Assembly (NCBI GenBank): GCA_012932865.1
Contig: SAXG01000064.1
Coordinates: forward strand, 196,952-260,951
Direction: 5' to 3'
DNA length: 64,000 bases
DNA from: Amylostereum areolatum
Taxonomy: Eukaryota > Basidiomycota > Agaricomycetes > Russulales > Stereaceae
Below are positions 20,401-29,115 of this stretch, in pieces (position 1 is the stretch's first letter; each line of letters starts with the position of its first letter). Below the pieces are notes generated by a model. It was not told the origin of the DNA. It saw nothing but the letters and a program-made list of their open reading frames with translations, and ran no database searches. Both the position numbers and the translations under genes were made by a program.

Positions 20401-23400
20401 CCTTGTTGTCGTTCTCAACGCCCTGCTTGTGATCAGGTCGTCGGGACATTGGGTCTGGGCGATGGGATACTCCTGGTTTGTGAACGAGCGCGAAGTCAAA
20501 TCGAGTGAGGAATAGAGCCCAACGTGCCTGTCGGCGGCTCAGCTTCTGTGCCGTCTTGAAGTGCTCCAGGTTCTTGTGGTCTGTCCAGATTTCGACGGTG
20601 TCGGGGGCGCCTTCGAGGTAGTGGCGCCAGGCTTCGAGCGCACGGATGATCGCGAGCAGCTCCTTGTCGTAGATGTCGTAGTTGCGTTCCGGTTCCGATA
20701 GGGCTTTGGACAGATACGCCACTGGATACCAGTGACCGTCGTCACCTTTCTGCGAGAGTATACCTCCAGTAGCAAAGTCCGAGGCGTCAACTTCGATAAG
20801 GTAGGGTTTCCTTGGATCAGGCATAACTAAGACAGGGGAGGAGGTGAACGCAGCTTTAAGTGCGTTAAACGCCGTCTGGCATTCCGTCGACCAATTCCAT
20901 GTGCAGTCCTTCTTTGTCAGGTCGAATAGAGGTCGTGCGATCTTGGAGAAATCCTTGATGAAGCGTCGGTAGAAATTACCAAATCCGAGGAAGGATTGTA
21001 CATCCTTGACCGTCCGGGGTGTCGGCCAGTCCTGGATACCAGCTACTTTGACAGGGTCCATGGCGATCTTGTCGTGTGAGATAATGAGTCCGAGGTATTC
21101 AACGGAGTCCTGCTCGAAGACACATTTCTCTGGCTTAAGGAACAGGTCATTGTCTTGTAGGCGTTGGAGAACCTGTCGCACTATGGCACGATGTTCCTCC
21201 ATAGTTCGAGTGAATACGAGGATGTCGTCCATGTAGATGATGACTTTGCCCGAGTCGATAAGATCCTTGAAAAGTTCGTTCATCATTGCCTGGAACGTCG
21301 CGGGGGAGTTCATAAGGCCGAAGAACATCACCGTAGGTTCAAAGAGGCCACGATTCGTCTTGAACGCAGCCTTCCACTCGTCGCCTTCCTTGATGCGGAC
21401 ATTGTTGTACCCCCAGCGGACGTCCATCTTGGAGAAGATCTTTGCACCTTTGAGGCGGTCAACAATTTCTGAGATCAGCGGCAAGGGGTACTCGTTTTTG
21501 ATGGTACCCTTGTTCAGCTCTCGATAGTCCTGTACAGGCCGCAGCTTCCCATCTTTCTTTTTGACGAAGAAGAACGGACTTGCCTGCGGTGATTTCGATG
21601 GGCGAATGTAGCCCTTCTTCAGGTGGTCGTCGAGGAAGGTATCGAGCTCGATCTGCTTGGAGGGGGAGAGCGGGTAGATCTTGCAGGGCTTGGGTTCGAA
21701 GCCGTCCTTCATGTCAATGGCATGATCCCATGGTCGCCGGTCGGGTAGTCGTTCAGAGGTTTTCTTGTCGAATACAGGTGCAAAGTCGCGGTATGGAGGG
21801 GGAACCAAGTCTTCAAAGGTTTGCGGACGTGCATTTTCCCTTGAGTGCTCTGCAAGCTCTTGCGCCTTGGTGAAGCCCGCTCGGATTGGTACTGCCTCCG
21901 GGTTGGGGCCGTCAACTTCAGGAAGAATCCCAGCACGACGCAGGCCATTGATCTCCCAGTCGCGGAAGACCCTGGGTCGTTCGTCGTCGTCTTCAGTGAA
22001 AAGGCGGGCAGGTAAAGGTGAGAGATGGAATGTGCGGATGCGAACTCCTTTGACCCTGCGCGCGGGGATGACATACGTAGGGATAGGGGCCCAGGAGACA
22101 TACACTGGTTCTGGGAATGGGTCGTCCGGGGCTAGAGGTACCTTAGGGGCCGCATCAGCTCGAACATTTTGCTGTGATCGGGTCGACGATGGTGTTTGCG
22201 GCTTTGTTGCAAGGTTTGTCACGGTCGGTTCGGAGAGGGTGCAAGAGGGAGGGCAGCGGAGCATGTCAACACGATCTTGCTGCCAGTCTATGGTGGGGTT
22301 ATGCTCATCGAGCCAGTCTGTTCCAAGGATCATATCGTGATCACCGATGTCGGTGATGAAGAACTCAGCTTCTTCCTCATGGTATGCCTTCGAGTCTTGC
22401 GAGTATATCCGGATCCGTTGGGCCATCGTATCACGCACCCAGCCCATGATGTTCTCGGTGCCGTCCACGTTACGCACGGGGAACGGGTTTTCTAGTTTTC
22501 TTGTAGTCAGCTTCTTGCGTTCAGCGAAGCTTCGGTTGATGATGATTCCTTCTGCACCGCTGTCAAGCAGTGCCTCTGCGTCGATTTGTCGGCCTGTCGC
22601 TCGTCCAATCATTTTGACCTTGAGCGTTATCGAGGGTGTCTGCCTGTTCTTCGTGACAGTAGAGAGGTGCACACACGATGGATACGATTGCTCACATGAG
22701 GTCATAGATGATAGTACAGAGAAGCGATTGTAAGATGCCGATGATATAAGTCCTTTGCCTCCGCCAGACGACGCGACTGGGGGGCGTTTCAAAAATCCTG
22801 CGACTCTAGGATATCCTTCAACAGTGCCACTGCCTGCTCCTTACCTTCCGCATCCAGATCCTTCAGCTGGCGAGTGATCGCCGCGATGGTTTTGGATGGG
22901 TCGGGAGCTGCTTTCGCAGTGGACGGAGCCGTGTTCATTGGCAGGGGAGGGGCCTTGGACCCAGTCTCTACTGCGCCCACCCGTCGCGCGCTCGAGTTGC
23001 GGTTGGGGCAGTCGCGAGAGACGTGACCGGCTTGTCGACACATGAAGCACTTGCCTTCGCGCATCATCTTTGCGCGCTCATCGTCCGTCAGCTTTGCAGG
23101 GCGGGTCGAGGTGTTGGTGAAGGCGCCGACTCGGCGCGACAAGGAGTCGTTGGTCGAACCGTTCGAGGTGAACGCGACAGCCCCCTTGGACTGACTGCTC
23201 TTCCTCTCCGGATTCTCTTCGAGCCACTGGTGGTTGATGCGGCGGGCGCGCTCCTTCCACTCCGCGAGCTTGGTGGGGAACGGGTACGACCGGGCCACCT
23301 GCTTGCCGAGGTCACGCTGAAGTCCCTTCTTGAAAAAGTGGATTAGCGCCTCGTCGTCGTACACTGACATGGTTGCCAGCATCTCAAACTCGGTGATAAA

Positions 23401-25533
23401 GTCAGTGACGTCCCGGGTGGTCATTGCGAGCTCGTTGATCTTACGCTGAGCCTCTATCTTCGGATCGACGGGCACGAAGTCTTTGCCAAACCTCTCGAAG
23501 AGCTCTTTGTAGGAGCTATAGTGGAGTGTTGGGGGCGTGGGGTCGAGGGTGTCGGCGTCTTCCTTCTCGTCTTCGTCGGCGAAGAGTTCCATGCGGCGAT
23601 GCGTGGCCCAGGCTTTCGCCGTGTCGTCCTCCATCAGGCTGAGGAGGAGCATCATCTTGGCGTCATCTGTGGCATAAACATCCTTGTTAACGCGCAGGAA
23701 CATGCGGAGCTCGAGGGAGAACCGGAGGGTGTCGCGTCTATCGCCTTTGAATGGCTTTGGCTTGGGGCCGATCTCCCGCTTGGAGACGGCAGGTTTGGAT
23801 TCGGCGTCGGACATCTTGTCGAAGGGGAGGGGGACGGTGAGGGATTGGGCGAGTTCTTAATCAAGGCGGCGTAGGGTTTCTCGTCGGCGTTCTTCTGCTT
23901 CTTCAACTTCGTCCTCAACTTGTTTTGCGACAAGGAAGTCGGCGGGGGTGAGGAATTGCTGGTTATGATGCCACGACCAGTGATCTTGGACGGGACTGAA
24001 CGAAGTGGGCTGCCACTCAACTACTGATCGTCCTGGGGTTCCGTTCTTGTTCCGTCTATAGGCGTACCACTTCCCAGTTGTGTCGTTGTGGTTGATCCCT
24101 TCTGGGACTTCGATTACAGTACGTCGACGGGGTGGGGGCGAGTTGGTCGGAGGGGGGTTCAGGAAGCGCTGTAGAACGTCCGCAGCGGTGGCAAAATCCG
24201 ATTCTTTGACGTAGGGTTGTTCGTCGCGGTCGTCGAAGTACCAGTCTCGACGTTGCCGGTTTGGTTCGTCGTGCAGCCAACGTACGGATTCCTTAGTCTG
24301 CTGCGAGGTGAGGATATAGTATTCTTCGGGACAGTAGTCTCGAAAGACGCCTGGGGGAAGGTTCGGAGTGGGGGGACGAGGGGTTGTGGAGGACGTGATG
24401 ATGGTCTAGAAGAAGTCTGCCGCGATGGGGCGACGGCCGAGGAGTTTCTTGGTGAGGTAGCCGGCTTTTACTGCCTGGCGGATCTTATGTTCGTGGTGGC
24501 GGCGACGAAGGGTCTTACCCTTGATGGTGGGACGGAGGACTGGTGGCGGGGTGGATTCGGGGGTCCGACGGTTAAACTGGGAGACGGAGGTGAAACTGGT
24601 TTGGAGGATCGGGTTGGGGGCGTCCTGGATGAGGTATGTGTGGTAGGTGGGGGCATGGAGGGTGAATTCAAGGCGTTCGAGATCTACGTTGATGCACGTA
24701 GTGATCCGGACGTATAGGGCGAGGACGACAGTACCGTGATCCTTGTGCCACCTCCACTCGAAGATGCGGAAGTTGAGGCCGTGCGCGGTCCAGGGATCTT
24801 TCTTGCAGAGGTTCTGTACGGGGACAAGGCAGTTGACGGTGACGGCGTCGGACCAAGGGTAGGGGAGTGGTGAGTCGTCGCGGGGGGTGATCGGCTTTCC
24901 GTTGAACGGGAGGAAGACCGGTGCGTTCGGGAGGTCCGTGGTGGGAGTTTTTAACGTCGTAGAGACGGCAGAGGTAGATGGAGAGAGGGGTGCGAGGTAG
25001 GCGTAGGGGTAGACTGTCCAGGTGTCAGAAACACTGTTTATGAGACCGATGAACCGCCTAAGTCGCGACAATGGGAGGAGCGAGAAGAAAATAGATTCGA
25101 GAGTGCCGGGGTCTAGGGTAGTGCAACGTGCGCTACAGTACCGTATGACGAGATGGACAGTCTAGGGAAAAGGGAAGAGAAACACTGTCCTTATATACAA
25201 GTGGGTACGATGGTGCGATGCGATGCAATAGTGGTGCGAGCGGGGGGAACAATAAGAAAGGAGTCATGGGGCGGAGGACAAAGGTCCGGAGCAGTGATGT
25301 CATAGATAAGGATGCGGAACCCCGCTCGGAAGTCCGGGCAATGACGTCGTTGAAGCATGTGATGCAAGGGAAAGTCATGTGCCGTGACACGTCGCGTGTA
25401 CGAGGTCTGCAAACGAAGAGAGAAATGGAGCGATCCGTGACACGCACCTGATGCCGTAGACTAAACGGAAAACCGCCCTGAATGCGCGCGACGGGAAAGG
25501 GGCGAGAGAGAACACGAAGACAATGCGCCGCAT
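17492..25533 (-). CDS. Candidate small three-exon gene whose first intron holds a B element
   Basis: On the minus strand a pyrimidine-rich upstream region leads to ATG at 25533. Exon 1 (25448-25533, MRRIVFVFSLAPF...) ends CAG before GTGCG, which is both the intron donor and the B target duplication. The B copy sits immediately inside the intron, and the duplication plus the first LTR base rebuild GTGCGT. Beyond the element the intron ends with a GGCTGACTC branch site and TTCTAG. Exon 2 is 17607-17644 (donor GTGAGT, acceptor TTTTCAG) and exon 3 is 17492-17550, giving 60 residues, basic and hydrophobic. I do not recognise the protein. The support is splice-site logic only. Confidence 0.27.
17693..17733 (-). 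repeat. 41-bp leftover 3' tip of a B LTR with its own target duplication
   Basis: This matches the last 41 bp of the B LTR (minus orientation) and is preceded by cgcac (17688-17692). The same cgcac follows the B-b 5' LTR at 25443-25447. It is therefore the true 3' end of the third B insertion, now separated from the rest of that element by 612 bp of foreign flank and a complete LTR. Confidence 0.85.
17734..18345. repeat. 612-bp non-element segment, right palindrome arm
   Basis: Reverse complement of 15321-15933. It lies between the leftover LTR tip and the complete B-b 3' LTR and ends with ggcgc, the duplication of a different B insertion. It looks like a patch copied from the B-a flank into this element. 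Confidence 0.85.
18698..22792 (-). CDS. B-b Pol polyprotein
   Basis: Intact 1364-codon pol, colinear with B-a pol: protease DSGA, RT with YMDD, RNase H, integrase HHCC and D,D35E, GPF/Y and chromodomain. It is reached by -1 frameshift at the T5GA site ending gag. The final residues are read from the 3' LTR, where the single difference from B-a lies (HATRHGT). It could supply active enzymes. Confidence 0.96.
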   Translation of the reverse strand: MKRPPVASSGGGKGLISSASYNRFSVLSSMTSCEQSYPSCVHLSTVTKNRQTPSITLKVKMIGRATGRQIDAEALLDSGAEGIIINRSFAERKKLTTRKLENPFPVRNVDGTENIMGWVRDTMAQRIRIYSQDSKAYHEEEAEFFITDIGDHDMILGTDWLDEHNPTIDWQQDRVDMLRCPPSCTLSEPTVTNLATKPQTPSSTRSQQNVRADAAPKVPLAPDDPFPEPVYVSWAPIPTYVIPARRVKGVRIRTFHLSPLPARLFTEDDDERPRVFRDWEINGLRRAGILPEVDGPNPEAVPIRAGFTKAQELAEHSRENARPQTFEDLVPPPYRDFAPVFDKKTSERLPDRRPWDHAIDMKDGFEPKPCKIYPLSPSKQIELDTFLDDHLKKGYIRPSKSPQASPFFFVKKKDGKLRPVQDYRELNKGTIKNEYPLPLISEIVDRLKGAKIFSKMDVRWGYNNVRIKEGDEWKAAFKTNRGLFEPTVMFFGLMNSPATFQAMMNELFKDLIDSGKVIIYMDDILVFTRTMEEHRAIVRQVLQRLQDNDLFLKPEKCVFEQDSVEYLGLIISHDKIAMDPVKVAGIQDWPTPRTVKDVQSFLGFGNFYRRFIKDFSKIARPLFDLTKKDCTWNWSTECQTAFNALKAAFTSSPVLVMPDPRKPYLIEVDASDFATGGILSQKGDDGHWYPVAYLSKALSEPERNYDIYDKELLAIIRALEAWRHYLEGAPDTVEIWTDHKNLEHFKTAQKLSRRQARWALFLTRFDFALVHKPGVSHRPDPMSRRPDHKQGVENDNKERILLDPKYFQIRATRPGAVTSLGDVELRRRIRDCKTKDIEVVQALDAILRNGPRTLVKNLQEWNYEEGLVLFRGKVYVPADDGLRHDIVKMYHESPLAGHPGRFKTYELVSREYWWPGMSVFVRDFVAGCATCQSTKTQSSRPHVDMIPNEVPDRPFGVISTDFIVKLPDCEGYNAVNVVVDRLTKMVVTTPCTTKITSDGTADILFDKVYRHYGLADKIISDRGPQFAGQVMRTLNEKLGIKSALSTAYHPQTDGQTERENQNLEQFLRVFCNYRQDDWVKWLPFFEFSHNSRTHAATGKAPFEVLYGFLPKMYPSVNPSSKVPAVEECLRQLEEVRQEIKASLALASDLMKHYNGDTISKSTLFAIGDKVWLEGKNLKTTRPKAKLAAKRFGPFEIVDVISPVNYHLKLPKTWRIHPVFHASLLTAYKETTAHGPNDEQPPPDLVDDEEEYDVEDIIDSKPTRNKKGIQYLVKWAGYPDSENTWLPRSSLSKVTDMIDAFHKRHPNAPRPVRSLGISFDDFLASTLADDIALQAKARLKGGVMSRITPFLSSFADLVHATRHGT
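22789..23814 (-). CDS. B-b Gag
   Basis: 341 residues, identical to B-a Gag: capsid domain, basic linker and one CCHC knuckle. It is preceded in frame by TAA at 23857-23859. Confidence 0.92.
   Translation of the reverse strand: MSDAESKPAVSKREIGPKPKPFKGDRRDTLRFSLELRMFLRVNKDVYATDDAKMMLLLSLMEDDTAKAWATHRRMELFADEDEKEDADTLDPTPPTLHYSSYKELFERFGKDFVPVDPKIEAQRKINELAMTTRDVTDFITEFEMLATMSVYDDEALIHFFKKGLQRDLGKQVARSYPFPTKLAEWKERARRINHQWLEENPERKSSQSKGAVAFTSNGSTNDSLSRRVGAFTNTSTRPAKLTDDERAKMMREGKCFMCRQAGHVSRDCPNRNSSARRVGAVETGSKAPPLPMNTAPSTAKAAPDPSKTIAAITRQLKDLDAEGKEQAVALLKDILESQDF
23857..24405 (-). CDS. B-b pre-gag frame 2, between in-frame TAG and TAA
   Basis: The same 182-codon, ATG-less, protein-like segment as in B-a, in the gag frame, with both bordering stop codons conserved. 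Confidence 0.5.
   Translation of the reverse strand, partial: TIITSSTTPRPPTPNLPPGVFRDYCPEEYYILTSQQTKESVRWLHDEPNRQRRDWYFDDRDEQPYVKESDFATAADVLQRFLNPPPTNSPPPRRRTVIEVPEGINHNDTTGKWYAYRRNKNGTPGRSVVEWQPTSFSPVQDHWSWHHNQQFLTPADFLVAKQVEDEVEEAEERRRETLRRLD
24406..25020 (-). CDS. B-b pre-gag frame 1, ends in TAG
   Basis: Same as the B-a pre-gag frame 1: aromatic-rich protein-like sequence in the gag frame, with no ATG in the internal region, ending at TAG (24406-24408). Function unknown. Confidence 0.5.
   Translation of the reverse strand, partial: WTVYPYAYLAPLSPSTSAVSTTLKTPTTDLPNAPVFLPFNGKPITPRDDSPLPYPWSDAVTVNCLVPVQNLCKKDPWTAHGLNFRIFEWRWHKDHGTVVLALYVRITTCINVDLERLEFTLHAPTYHTYLIQDAPNPILQTSFTSVSQFNRRTPESTPPPVLRPTIKGKTLRRRHHEHKIRQAVKAGYLTKKLLGRRPIAADFF
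25023..25442 (-). repeat. B-b 5' LTR
   Basis: 420 bp. It differs from the B-b 3' LTR at roughly ten sites. It is followed on the plus strand by the duplication cgcac (25443-25447). Confidence 0.95.
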
Positions 25534-26243
25534 GGCGGCGCAAACTCGGTAGATGCGGTGAGGCGTAGGAAGCAATAGGCAAGAGGCGAGGGCAGTGGAG
25601 GAAGGGAAGGAACGAAGGAGGAGATTGGGGACAAGGAAGGGAAACGGGAAAAGAGACGACAGACGAAGCCTCGGAAAACTCCGGTTTATATGCTCGCGGC
25701 CAGCGTGACGGCTCGTCACGGTGACGCAAGCTCCGTCCGTGCGGTCTCGACGCGACCGTGTCGACAACGTTCAACACCGACGCCTGGAATCACAAGTCCG
25801 AAGTCCTCCAAGCTCCAAGTCGAGGGAAGCGAAGGTGAAGGTGACGAGAGGGAGTGAGAGCATTGGGAAGCTCGCTAGGTGCGTCATCCGCATCTCCCTC
25901 ACACTCTCAATTCTGACGGCTACTGTCCACGCGTGCCCCTCAACACGTACGGGTCCCAGACGCGCATGGAACCGCGCCATCCCCGCTGCAACGCCTCTGC
26001 GCGCCAACCCTCCAACGCGTCCAAGACCTCCCCCGTGCACAAGGTGTCCACCGTGCATGCGTCCTCGCACGCATCCCTCCCGCCCTCCCCCCCGTCTAAC
26101 ACCCTGCCTCCATGCTCACTTGCACGTCCTCACTCTCCGCACACCCCCATTGTGCCCCCTCCGCTCATCGCGGCGCCCACACCATCACCTCTGCGCGACC
26201 CCACATCGAACGTGCTCAACTTGCATGCGCGTATGGGCCCAGG
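25448..26243. other. Pyrimidine-rich then C-rich unique DNA
   Basis: Up to about 25790 the minus strand is CT-rich, like a fungal promoter, upstream of the candidate small gene. From about 25870 the plus strand is C-rich and low in complexity. It ends at the family C duplication ccagg (26239-26243), and the same kind of sequence resumes at 33737. No convincing gene. Confidence 0.4.
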
Positions 26244-26700
26244 TGTCATGAACGGTCTATAATTTTCTTTTTACTTTACATCGGTTACACGCTTTAGGAC
26301 TTATTGACTTATCACCGGTCCGGCTCCACCTTGGCCCGGACCCGGCTCATCTATATCCCGCCCGGACCCACGTGACTCATCTCGGTCCGGGTCTGACTCC
26401 TTTCTCTTGACTCATGCTGTACGATACTGACTCACGCTGTGCTCTTTTACATACGACTGCTTACTTATACTTGGTCTGCTTACTGATCGCCGTGTATTGG
26501 TTGCTTACCTAAGTCTCTCTCCTCTTGTGTATATAAGGCTCGCTCTCGCTGTACATATTCCTTATCTCGAGCTAGTCAATTCTACCGACTTTGCTTGCTT
26601 TCCCTTGTCTGTCGCCGTGTCTGATCGGCTCCCCTCTGTCGTCCTCTTCCTCTGTCAGCTTTGTCGTAACTTGGTGCTGTCGCACTAGTCGTTGCTGACA
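26244..26700 (+). repeat. Family C 5' LTR
   Basis: 457 bp, TGTCATGAACGG...GTTGCTGACA. TATATAA lies at 26530. U3 is rich in GACTCA/TGACTCA-like words, which resemble bZIP sites. Confidence 0.96.
26530..26573 (+). promoter_or_regulatory. Family C LTR promoter and self-priming RNA 5' end
   Basis: TATATAA starts at 26530. ATCTCGAGCT (26564-26573), exactly 34 nt later, is complementary to AGCTCGAGAT at 26703-26712. Confidence 0.75.
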
Positions 26701-26702
26701 TA

Positions 26703-26712
26703 AGCTCGAGAT
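26703..26712 (+). promoter_or_regulatory. Family C primer-binding site (self-primed)
   Basis: Ten bases starting 2 nt after the LTR end, complementary to the predicted transcript start. The 2-nt spacer is the same in families A and B. Confidence 0.72.
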
Positions 26713-27171
26713 CTGTTTACTCTTGCACCACCCTACGACCGTCCCTACGTACTGTAGCGTAGTAGTAGTAGTACCCGTCTGGTACTGACCTTGTTCTTCC
26801 CCCGTGCCGCCCTAGACCGTTGCCCCCAGAGTACGCGACTCGTTACCCTGACATTGTGGTCGTGCGCACGTATACCGGTGCCGGCTTGACGTTTCCTCAA
26901 AACGTTACACCTACTCGAGACTCTCCAATACCAGGAGTTGAAAGCTCAGAGGTGACAGTAGAAGGTGCACCTTTGGTGTAGGAAACGAGTAAAAGCGACG
27001 AAAGGAAAGCGGTTTAGGAAGTCTTTGGGCTCGTGTCCCCTAGACGAAGAGACAGCCAACAGGTCGAGAAGACTGAGGCAGACCGTCTTGCGATCTCATA
27101 ACAGAACCACCTTCCCTCGACAAAATCTTCCCTTGCCGCACAGAGTAACCATTTCGACTGGGGGCTCGTGC
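26713..27171 (+). other. Family C untranslated leader
   Basis: About 460 bp between the primer site and the first ATG of the pre-gag frame. It includes a run of GTAGTAGTAGTAG (around 26760). No gene seen. Confidence 0.5.
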
Positions 27172-27573
27172 ATGGAAGATTGGCGCTCGCAAGTACAAGA
27201 ATTCATCCCCATCAGCCACGACGCTATCATCTCCCTCATCAACGAATCTAAAGACCCTTGGGCCTGGCACAATTGGAAGGTCGCCCTCGGTGTAGAAGAA
27301 CTTGAAGACTCCATCATAGACATCCACTTCTATCGCCTCAAAATAAGCGAACAAGGAAACGGAAACCTCTACGTCTACTCCTGCCCATACGTCACCTACC
27401 GCTACAAACTCGAGCAACCCCCAAAATCCTTCTACGCGCCCAACGAGAAAATACCAGTAGACACTCGACACACCCACCGCCTCCTTACACCAGGCAACAC
27501 CCCCAGCCCCACACCAGAGCCAGAGGTCATCGACCTCACCCAGCCAGAGGTCATCGACCTCACCCACTTATAA
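27172..27573 (+). CDS. Family C pre-gag protein
   Basis: 133 residues from ATG at 27172 to TAA at 27571-27573. The protein starts MEDWRSQVQEFIPIS, is aromatic and charged in the middle, and ends in a duplicated EVIDLTxPEVIDLT motif. The frame continues straight into gag after the TAA, so the stop alone separates the two. I do not recognise the family. It occupies the position of the pre-gag frames of family B. VIDLT resembles a SUMO-interacting core ([VI]-x-[VI]-[VI]-like next to acidic residues), which is speculation. Confidence 0.6.
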   Translation: MEDWRSQVQEFIPISHDAIISLINESKDPWAWHNWKVALGVEELEDSIIDIHFYRLKISEQGNGNLYVYSCPYVTYRYKLEQPPKSFYAPNEKIPVDTRHTHRLLTPGNTPSPTPEPEVIDLTQPEVIDLTHL

Positions 27574-29115
27574 ACAATTCCCTCGTTCGGACTCAACGGC
27601 TCCGACTCCAGTTCTGACTCCGACACCGACGTTGAGGACGAAAACTGCTACATATATCCCCTCCCTCTAGGCTTCACTGAACGAGGAAACGACTTCTTTG
27701 TCCAACTCGGAGACACCACTGTCGAAGTCGCCTTCGTAGCAACCCAAACAAGTGGCATCAGTTGGTACTTCGCCAACGAAAGCCAAGACGACCTCACTGA
27801 AGCCGACTTCAACCTCATCGCCGCCTCCGCCCTACCGCCTGTCACCGACGAACCAATCATGGCTGCCCAGTGGATCCGCACCGACCCCCAACCCCCTCTC
27901 CCCGCCGAACTTGCCAACTGCACCGAAATCGGTGGAACATGGAACATTGTCATCGGCCAAACTGGCTCTCCCATCCAACACATGAATAACGGCACCGACG
28001 ATGCCTGGCTCATGGAAGTAAATGGCCAATGGGTCGCCATCCCTGCCGTGCTTGTTGCTGCCCTCAACCTGCCACCCCCCACCGTCAACGTCACGGCCCC
28101 CCCCATCACCGTCAACCCCCCTGCGGTCACTGTTAGTGCCCCAGCCGCCGCCGCCGCCAGACCCCCCCGAAAGAAAGTCCACGCGAAAACTCCTGAAGGC
28201 TTCTCTGGGAAACGAGAGGACTTCAATGACTGGATGCGGTCGTGCGAGGAATACATGCGAGCTGCTGAGGATGACCTCGTGACGGACAAGGACAAAGTCC
28301 TCTTCATTCTCACCTACATGACGGGGGAGGCAGCACGCACCTGGAAGGCCGAGTATGAGGATGCACACTTGGCCAATGGAGCCATGGTCGCCTGGGTGGA
28401 CTTCCACAAAGCACTCAAAGGGGCCTTCACCGACGTCAATGAGCAGCACCGTGCCGCAGTCGAACTGGACGGGTTCAAACAGACGAAGGGTACCACTGCC
28501 CATGAATACTTCGCCAAGTTTGAGCAACTCGCAAGAAAGGCAGGATACTCCACGGCGCAGGACCCTATCCACCTCATGCAGCTGCTCAAACACAACGTCT
28601 ACTATCGGACCATCGACTCCATCTACGACAGCGGTCACGTTCCTCAGAAATATGAGGACCTCAAAGAGCGCATCATCCTGATCGACGGTCTGTGACAGGA
28701 GCGGGAGGACCTTAAGACCCAGCGCAGTGGACCCGTGCAGAACCAAAAACCCAAAGGACAAGGATCGTCCAATGGGCAACAAGGGGGGCAGGTCCCATGG
28801 CGCCGCGATGGAACCGGCACGGTGCACGGTGGCAAAGGTCAGCCGATGGACGTCAACCGTGTCGACATCAAGGGGCGATGCTTCCGCTGCGGACAGAATG
28901 GCCACCAGGTGCGGGACTGCAGGGTGGACGTGAAGAACATCCGAGACATGTGGGGGAGGGACCGGTACACGGAACCACCAAAGCGGGAGGCTCGAGCACA
29001 GACGTTCGAGACGCCCACCGCCTGGGCTAGGAGCCTGTCGGCCGAAGATCGGAAAAGCGTGATGGACGCGCTTCAAGCTCAGCCGAAGGTGGAGGAGAAG
29101 AAGGAGGGTTTTTGA
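27574..29115 (+). CDS. Family C Gag with in-frame TGA between capsid and zinc knuckle
   Basis: The gag frame is open from directly after the pre-gag TAA. The first ATG is at 27859, but the 95 codons before it are protein-like (ISWYFANESQDDLTEADF resembles the B pre-gag segment). The capsid domain lies at about 28170-28690. A TGA at 28693-28695 (GGT CTG TGA CAG) interrupts the frame. It then continues with a basic linker and a CCHC knuckle, CFRCGQNGHQVRDC (near 28880), to TGA at 29113. The internal TGA is either a fresh nonsense mutation or a readthrough point that would make capsid and capsid-nucleocapsid forms. Gag-pol expression requires reading through it. Confidence 0.75.
29106..29115 (+). 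promoter_or_regulatory. Probable -1 frameshift site, family C gag/pol
   Basis: GGG TTT TTG A: gag codons GGT TTT TGA read as the heptamer G GGT TTT, matching the X XXY YYZ rule, with UGA next. Pol continues in the -1 frame from TTG at 29112. Confidence 0.7.

Larger units (their letters stand above)
18346..25442 (-). mobile_element. Complete family B Ty3/gypsy element, copy B-b
   Basis: 7097 bp, the same length as B-a, with 420-bp LTRs at 18346-18765 (3') and 25023-25442 (5'). Flanks are ggcgc on the left and cgcac on the right. The partner of cgcac lies beyond the copied patch at 17688. Gag is identical to B-a, and Pol differs at one residue near the C-terminus (Cys to Arg). Both LTRs belong to a subtype with CTAGGGAAAAGGGAAGAG, unlike the B-a LTRs, so the LTRs and the body have different histories. 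Confidence 0.94.

Noticed and set aside
25133..25777. 214-codon minus-strand frame across the B-b 5' LTR
   Set aside because: It fuses a CT-rich promoter-like region with LTR sequence and has no domain.
27159..27168. TGGGGGCTCG in family C, like a retroviral tRNA-Pro primer site
   Set aside because: It lies about 460 nt from the LTR, while a self-priming site with matching geometry sits 2 nt from the LTR end.
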